This document shows positions 57,660 through 64,000 of a stretch of DNA of 64,000 nt, piece after piece (within the stretch, counting starts at the first letter, position 1; every line of letters starts with the position of its first letter). The stretch is from Cycas panzhihuaensis (taxonomy: Eukaryota > Cycadophyta), in assembly GCA_023213395.1 (NCBI GenBank), contig CM041465.1:230275741-230339740 (forward strand), written 5' to 3'. Below the pieces are notes generated by a model. The model worked only from the letters and a program-made list of their open reading frames with translations. It searched no databases and was not told the origin of the DNA. A program made the position numbers and the translations under genes.

Positions 57660-58620
57660 TCTGGCTATTTCTAATACTTCTCATTGGAGTGATTACTGGT
57701 CTTATGCATTGTGCAATAATTCTCTTTCTTCTTCATTGCTTTTAAAGGATTTATTGTATCTATTTTATTTCTTTTATTGAAAGGTTTCTTTGATGGTCAT
57801 TGAGATTATTATTACTTTGGAGGTCTAGTAGGAGATTTTTCTATGAGGCTTGCTTTACACTTTTAATGCATACTAGAAAGCCTCGTCTAGTTAAGAGATA
57901 TTTATCAAGTCCAACTCCTACCATAGGGATGAGAAACTTCCACTCAAAAATTTGAGCATAAGGGTATGGTGAAATTCCTTGGACTCTACCATTATTGACC
58001 ATTTTATTGATATATTATTGGATATATTATTTGGGTTATTGTCGCAATTGCAACCATTTCTTTTCTGTTTTATTTTTATACCTAATAAGATAAAATTATT
58101 TTTAAAAGATTGTTTTAAAATTGTCCCATGTTATTACTTTGCCATGGATGTTTACATTATGCTTGTCACCATACTAGGACTTGCTTTGACATGTGTATTT
58201 TTTCCATAGTGTTTTTTTTCTTAGTCAGACTTGGACACTTGAAATAAACTTCTAAGATCCAGATCTAACTATCTAAAGATTCAACATTTATTATGTTATG
58301 AAACATGGATAATTATCCAAGTATCTTGTTTAAATTATGATTATTAGATAGGGACAATTGTGGAAATATAGCCTTGTTGAGTTTGTTGGACTTGTAAGAA
58401 TTGTTAGATCTATTATACTATCATTCGTTGAAACATTGTCATCATATCCTACATCATCTAGGCTTGAGTATTTACTTGTTATTGAAGTGTAGCCTTCATC
58501 ATTTGTGCAAAAGCCAGGGAAGGTTCCTCTAATCTTTGTTCAGAGTCTTCAATAATTTCTTCTTCAAAAGTTACCTATTTTTCTTAGTGAGGCATGCTGT
58601 GTTAAAAAAGTATACATTAT
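57660..58620 (-). pseudogene. Gypsy-Y gag, copy B
   Basis: Same remnants as copy A in the duplicated unit, equally degenerate. It is nearer to the 5' LTR and so is the original position of gag; copy A lies between it and the protease. Confidence 0.5.
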
Positions 58621-59927
58621 TTATCATCAAAAAATTTGTTTTTGATTATATTTTGGCTAATCACCCTTACAAATGGAATTTTTTAATGACTAAGAAATTT
58701 TCTTGTAGGTATTAAAATTTCTTGTCATAGATTCTTATTTTTTATAAACTTTTATTAAAATCAAGAGAAATGTAGGTTCTCATACACGAGTGCCTTTTTA
58801 ATGCTTTTAAGTCACTATGATGTTGACTACCTTTAACAACTTATTAAAAATAATAAACTTTCTCACTTTTATATTTGTAAATCACAAAAATGACCATGTC
58901 TAATATTTTTCCTAATTAATTTTTAGAGTTTATGATAATTTATTCATTTTTAGCCCTTGTAAATAATGAGATATGATATATTTTTTCTTATTTCTCTATT
59001 TAATATTTTGAAATGAAAGAATATTTTGTTGTTGAATAAGCATATAATAAAAAAACTATTTGATGCCTTAGAAAATTAAAACTTATTTTTGGAAAAATTT
59101 TGATCTCTAAGGGATATTTTTGGTGCAATTTTTAGATTTACGAATATATTTGAAGCACTTACATATGTTGGGTATTTTTGTGGTGTCTAACTTAGCCTTA
59201 CCTTCATCATAATCTAGTTCATATCACTTCATAGATGTTAGGTTTTCATGAGCTTCATTACTGGGATAAGGTTTTTGCAGGGTTCGTTAGCATGATCATC
59301 CTCTTGGCAATCTTATTATTGGTTATCTTTATTAGGCGATCTCCACATTTAATGGCAAACAACGTCTTCATTTGGTGTTTGATTTGGGCTAAGATATAAT
59401 GTTAATAATCACTATGGCTACATATTATTCATAACCTAATACTTTAATTGAACAATTAACAAGCAAAAGAATGAAGGGTAGTTCCTATATATGCCAATGG
59501 TGTAGATCTTGGGTGAAAGCATAAACTCAAGATTGCGTAAACAACTCTATGAAGGCAACATGAATGACCTCTCTATTTTCTAGTTGGTGTGCTATTTTTA
59601 AAAGTGATTGCAGATTAGGAGTATGTTTCCCATTCACTTTAATGATCCACTCTAAATGTTGTCATTCTAGATATGCCTCCACATGATTGACTTTATGAAA
59701 TGCTATCATAAATAGTCCCTATTTGTTTCTAGGATGGTATCATTGTAACATCCTTTGTCCTTGTAGGTAAGAATCTCATATGGCACTCATGTTCCCTTTT
59801 CTCAATGTACGACTTGAGCGTTATTTGGTAGCTAGAGAATCACACTCTAGAAATTTTCTTTGATATTTCATATTTGGGAATGGGTAACCTATAATTAATT
59901 GGCTTGATCTCAAGCTCTAATATTAAT

Positions 59928-60278
59928 TGATGTGTATTAATGGCTATTAAAGACTCAAAGAACATTACCTTATTATTTGGGATTGTTAAAGAGATCATGT
60001 ATATGAAAATTTCTTTTATTATCTTAGGAATGAGTTACAATCATGTTTACACTCATCTCTGTATAATGATATGCCTCTCAATTTATGTTGAAGGGCTTAT
60101 AATCATCTAACAATCCTAAAATACCTAACTAATTAATTGATCTAGTTAGTTTAACAAATTCAGTTAACAAATAATTTAATTAGTTGACTAACAAATTAAC
60201 CTAACTGTATTCTACATAAAAGAATAATTTAGTACATACTACATAATTTTATAATACATGGATAAGTATTTCTCCTTA
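59928..60278 (-). repeat. Gypsy-Y 5' LTR
   Basis: 351 bp. Its outer end carries TTA where the 3' LTR has TCA. It is followed on its outer side by the gaggt duplication. Confidence 0.78.
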
Positions 60279-60283
60279 GAGGT

Positions 60284-62990
60284 TGATGAATGCTTGCAGC
60301 TCCCATGTTATATCTTTTAGTAGTAAACTCTTCCCTTTTATTAAACACTTGGTTATTGTATGAGATCAAGCTCTCTTTGCTATGTTTTAAGGATGCTTCG
60401 TGGTTCATATGTGGCCTTTCCCTTATCATCATCAATAAACAAGCATCTTAGAGATCTAATATTAAGGATCACCTTTCTTTTTAAACTTGAGACATGGAAT
60501 ACATTGTGGATCTTATTGTGAGGAGGTAAGCCTAGTGAATATGCTACCTCTCTTACCCTTCTCCTTATTTAGAATGGATTATAAAATTGCGGCATAAACT
60601 TAAACATTCCTTGTTGTCTCAATGATACTAGCTTATATGGTTATAAATATACATATACCTTATCCCCAATATTCAATTGCTTCTTAGAGTAGTATCAATC
60701 AACTTGTTATTTCATATGGTTCCTTTCACTCTTCGAGTAATTCCAATCAATTCTTTTTAAACTTAAGACGTGGAATACATTGTGGATCCTATTGTGAGGA
60801 GGTAAGCCTAGTGAATATGCTACCTCTCTTACCCTTCTCTTTATTTAGAATGGATTATAAAATTGCGGCATAAACTTAAACATTCCTTGTTGTCTCAATG
60901 ATACTAACTTATATGGTTATAAATATACATATACCTTATTCCCAATATTCAATTCCTTCTTAGAGTAGTATCAATCAACTTGTTATTTCATATGGTTCCT
61001 TTCCCTCTTAGAGTAATGCTAATCAATTTGTTTCTTTATATGGTTCCTTGCGATATCAAAATTATACTTGAGCTCCTTGAGTATTTGCTTTACTTATTAG
61101 ATCAACTCTCATGTCATTGATACTCATGACATCATTCACAAAAAGTCAATTTCTATTGGTTATTGATTTCATATAAATCTATAAAAAGGGTCATTCTACT
61201 TGTTGAATATTATACCAACACTTGGCGAGATAAATTTATTTCACCCATTTAGACTGGTCATCCCACGTATGGCATAACAAGTATGTCTCCAAGTATTTAT
61301 TGATGGGTTGGATTTACCCATTGGTTTGGAGATGGTGGGTTATACTCATAACAAGCTTAAATCTTGCTAATCTAAAATGATTATTCCAAAAGTTGCTAGT
61401 AAACTTCAAATCCCTATTAGAGATAATTTGATTAGAAAAATCATGTAACTTGTGGATATTTTTCATGAAACATTCATCCATTTGAGGGGTTCTTTAAATT
61501 GATTATATCAAAATAAAGTGAGCATATTTTGTAAGGTGATCAACTACTACCAATACATTATCTTTTCCTCAAATTTAAGTAACCTTGTGATAAGGTCTAG
61601 TAAGATTTCCTCCTATTTAAGTTGTAGGATAAGAAATGGTTATAAGAGCCCAAATCTTTCTATACTCTCTAATTTACATTTTTGACAAGTATCACACTCT
61701 AACACAAATTCCCTCACATCTTTTATTTTCTTCCACCAAAATGATCTTTTAACTCTTTCATAAGTATTTACAAATCTTGAATGGTCAATTGAGGGAGACT
61801 GGTGTTGTTCTTAATGTAATTTATCCTTTAGATTTATGCTTCTTGGAAGGAATATTTTGTTTTTGCATAATAAAGTTTAACCCTTGATGGACCAATTAGG
61901 TCTTGCTACTTTGTCAATGCATTACTTGATGAAATTGTTGATCTCTTGACTAGTGGTATATTTGTGATGAAGTTTATCTAGCCATAAAGATTGAATGACT
62001 AGTATAACTATATAATCCCCTTTGTATTTCATCAAAAAGGCATTTACTATGATGACATCCTTTATCTTCTTATATATATTCTTGAAATCATAATTTTAAA
62101 TTTTCATTATCCACCTCTATTATTATTCTAAGAGGTTTAACTATGATAGGAAGTGACATAAACTCTAGTGATCCATCTTTTCTATAAATTTACTTTAAAG
62201 AAGATTTTTTTATCATTTTACCAATGCATGTGAAATTATAAACATCTCCTTATCATAAGTGTTTTTTGCCTGTTCCCTAATGTTCAACTTTCAAACACAA
62301 TAGGCATATCTTTTTATAGGAGTATTATACCAACTCTAGCTTCAAATGCATCACATTCAAAGGTAAAGGGTTAAGAGAAACATGGCAAGGTAGGTATCGT
62401 GGTAATAGTTGCCTTGAGATGATTGAAACTTAGTTTTGCCACATCATCCCACATGAACTAATTTTTCTTATATAGGTATGTGAGTGATCATACTATATTT
62501 ATGTATCCTTTTATAAACATCTTGCAATAGCCATTTTACCTCAAAAATTTCTATACTTTTGAGGTATTTTTTGTTATTAGGAAATCAATAATGGATTATG
62601 CATTAACCATATCAATTTATATTTCTTTTTATGATATTATGTGCCCTAAATAATGTAATGTTTATCTACCAAAGCTACACTGGATATTTTTACATACAAT
62701 TTATTCTCTTAATGTCTACAAGGATAACTCTAAGCATTTGAGGTGCTCATCCCATGTTTTACTATAGACCAAAATATTGCTAAAGAAAACCATAATAGAT
62801 AGTCTTAAGAATTTGAATTGCTATGTCTTTACCTTCTGATCCTATCAAGTATTCAATGTAGGACTTGCCAACAATCTTCTCAAGTGAGAATTTAAATTAT
62901 TACATCTTTACATTAACTTTCCAATCCCTATAACATACAAAGTCATGCATCCTCCCTACAAGATGAAAGATTACCTTATTGGAGGCATAC
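60284..62990 (-). pseudogene. Gypsy-X pol (reverse transcriptase, RNase H, integrase), degenerate
   Basis: On the minus strand from the right: RDWKVNVKM near 62920, HYLGHIIS near 62640, the 'NKKYLKS' and 'YDKEM' blocks of the connection and RNase H, then the integrase zinc-binding region with YERVKRSFWWKK and VLECDTCQKCK (61780-61640). The C-terminal end has EVAYSLGLPPHNKIHNVFHVSSLK (shown in parts: EVAYSLGLPP, HNVFHVSSLK) at about 60470-60550, and a possible chromodomain remnant at 60435-60290. Stops throughout; a 276-bp internal duplication. Confidence 0.75.
60477..61030. repeat. 276-bp tandem duplication in Gypsy-X integrase
   Basis: 'tggaatacattgtggatc' occurs at about 60494 and 60770, and the following text (gaggaggtaagcctagtgaa, then aaattgcggcataaactt) repeats with only a few changes. 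Copies are much more alike than the X LTRs, so the duplication is younger than the insertion. Confidence 0.92.
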
Positions 62991-63080
62991 ATGTAAGATG
63001 AAATTCACCACATATAATCATGGGATTCACTACACATGCATGAACAACTCAATAGAACTTGACTTGGCTCTAATATGACT

Positions 63081-63281
63081 TGAGGTAGGCCATAAATGAA
63101 ATGGATAATTAATTTAAAAAATTAATTGAATTATATTGAAGTATAACCACCCTGAGAAGGGTGTAGAGTTCTTCAAAAGACCCAAAATATAAAGCTAATA
63201 ATTATTACTATAACAAATCTTATAAATATTATTTTTTTCCTTATATTGTATATGTCGACAATTTAGTGTTATAAGTCTACA
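63081..63281 (-). repeat. Gypsy-X 5' LTR
   Basis: Partner of 53479-53665. On the minus strand it ends CCTACCTCA, followed by a worn iMet-like primer site. Confidence 0.5.
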
Positions 63282-64000
63282 ATATTTTACATCTATTCAT
63301 AGGAGAACTATTACTCCATTTAGTGTGGGCCATATGGTTTCAAAACTAAATTCAAGTGTTAGTGATGGTTGGAATAAGGTGTGTAAAGAAAATGTGATTT
63401 GGTAAAGATCATATGCAATAAAGTGCATGTAAATTTGAATAAAAGTAGATAAAAAAAAGATAAATGGAAATGGTTTTAATGGCAAGTCCTTTTAGGCTCA
63501 TAATTGAGTATCTAAATTAGAAGTACATGGGATGTTTTAGTTGTGAAAGAAAAAAACAAAAGGATTGAAGAAGACAACTTTTACAATAAATCTCTCATAA
63601 CGTGCATTGCTTATGAGAAAGATTTATCTTAACAAGGTGTTTCTTTAGAAAGGAGCTCATAGGAAGAGATAATTTATGAGGAATGAATAATTGGTTCCAT
63701 GATTTAAAATAAAGAAGGAAAAACACAAAGTAAATGAAGAGTAGAGATAAATGATCTAGTAATATTATGCTCTTGTAAGGAGGACATAATGAAAGTATTA
63801 AAGAAGGAGTTCATAGGGAAGATGACTTATGGGGGAAATTTATCAAAGTATGATTAAAAGAAAAAAGAGAAGGAAAATAGTTAAACTTAATGTCTTCTCA
63901 TATGTATATCATTCCACTCAAGTGAAAAGTAAGAAGTAAGGTTTTCACTAGAGAACATATGTATGGACTTGTATTTTTATAACTAAGATATTTGAGAAAG
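63282..64000. other. Unassigned AT-rich flank
   Basis: Nothing recognised. Purine-rich plus-strand text with no open frame longer than about 60 codons. Confidence 0.4.

Larger units (their letters stand above)
55186..59923 (-). repeat. 2.37-kb tandem duplication carrying gag
   Basis: Copy A (55186-57554) and copy B (57555-59923) are collinear; for example 'tgtgttagctttctcacttg' is at about 55220 and 57588, and 'tgccaatggtgtagatcttg' at 57157 and 59492. Offset about 2369 bp near the left end. Identity is roughly 85%, with several indels. Confidence 0.9.
53712..60278 (-). mobile_element. Gypsy-Y: gag/protease-only gypsy element, minus strand
   Basis: LTRs at 53712-54072 (3') and 59928-60278 (5') are flanked by a perfect target duplication, gaggt (53707-53711 and 60279-60283). 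A worn primer site (AATATTAGAGCTTG on the minus strand) adjoins the 5' LTR. The interior holds a gag region in two tandem copies and one protease region; no reverse transcriptase or integrase was seen. It lies in the 3' part of Gypsy-X. The LTR copies are clearly diverged, so the insertion is old. Confidence 0.75.
53479..63281 (-). mobile_element. Gypsy-X: degenerate Ty3/gypsy element, minus strand
   Basis: Small LTR-like repeats at about 53479-53665 (3') and 63081-63281 (5') are similar. A worn primer-site-like TCATATTAGAGCC follows the 5' LTR on the minus strand. Gypsy pol lies between, in minus orientation (62990 down to 60284). Gag and protease are missing. Gypsy-Y is inserted between the pol end and the 3' LTR. 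No target duplication was identified for X, and LTR edges are accurate only to about 20 bp. Confidence 0.55.

Noticed and set aside
57979-58209. Plus-strand hydrophobic frame (76 codons) as a membrane protein
   Set aside because: It is the antisense of the Gypsy-Y gag copy B; the hydrophobicity comes from AT-rich complement of Lys/Asn codons.

Overview
The window reads as intergenic DNA from a large, repeat-dominated seed-plant nuclear genome. Nearly everything recognisable is retrotransposon: Ty1/copia elements with iMet-type primer sites, Ty3/gypsy elements and LINE reverse transcriptase. LTR divergence, in-frame stops and internal deletions show that most copies are old and dead. Only one convincing host gene is seen in 64 kb. 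Low gene density and slowly decaying nested elements would fit a gymnosperm, but that is inference. No rRNA, tRNA or CRISPR locus was recognised.

Left block (about 0.75-13.6 kb): a possible gypsy LTR abuts a broken copia element (Copia-3). Copia-3 is split by Copia-2 (1466-12401, duplication tttat), and Copia-2 carries Copia-1 (2900-7469, duplication atcaa) in its leader. All three face right. Copia-1 has lost its integrase core. Copia-2 has lost the reverse transcriptase active site and almost all of its 3' LTR.

Middle block (13.6-28.9 kb): mostly unrecognised AT-rich DNA with many small degenerate tandem duplications, traces of LINE and copia (the latter on the minus strand), and one spliced host gene at 26225-27462. 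That gene has four coding exons with consensus splice sites and encodes a 146-residue protein with one canonical and one degraded EF-hand.

Nest block (about 29-53.3 kb): four elements sit inside one another, all on the plus strand. A LINE is interrupted by Copia-outer (30096-53005). Copia-outer holds Copia-inner (32825-48161, near-perfect duplication caccc/cgccc). Copia-inner holds a GC-rich 10-kb element (35806-45857, duplication gtagt) with 2.5-kb LTRs. This innermost element encodes gag-like and protease-like segments but no visible reverse transcriptase or integrase, so it looks like a TR-GAG-type non-autonomous gypsy element. It also carries a 30-bp palindrome in its LTR and a four-copy array of hairpin-forming 85-bp units.

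Right block (53.3-63.3 kb): minus-strand gypsy remains. Element X has degenerate pol and small LTRs. Element Y (53712-60278, duplication gaggt) is inserted near X's 3' end; it has gag and protease only, and a 2.37-kb stretch containing gag is tandemly duplicated. The last 0.7 kb shows nothing recognisable.
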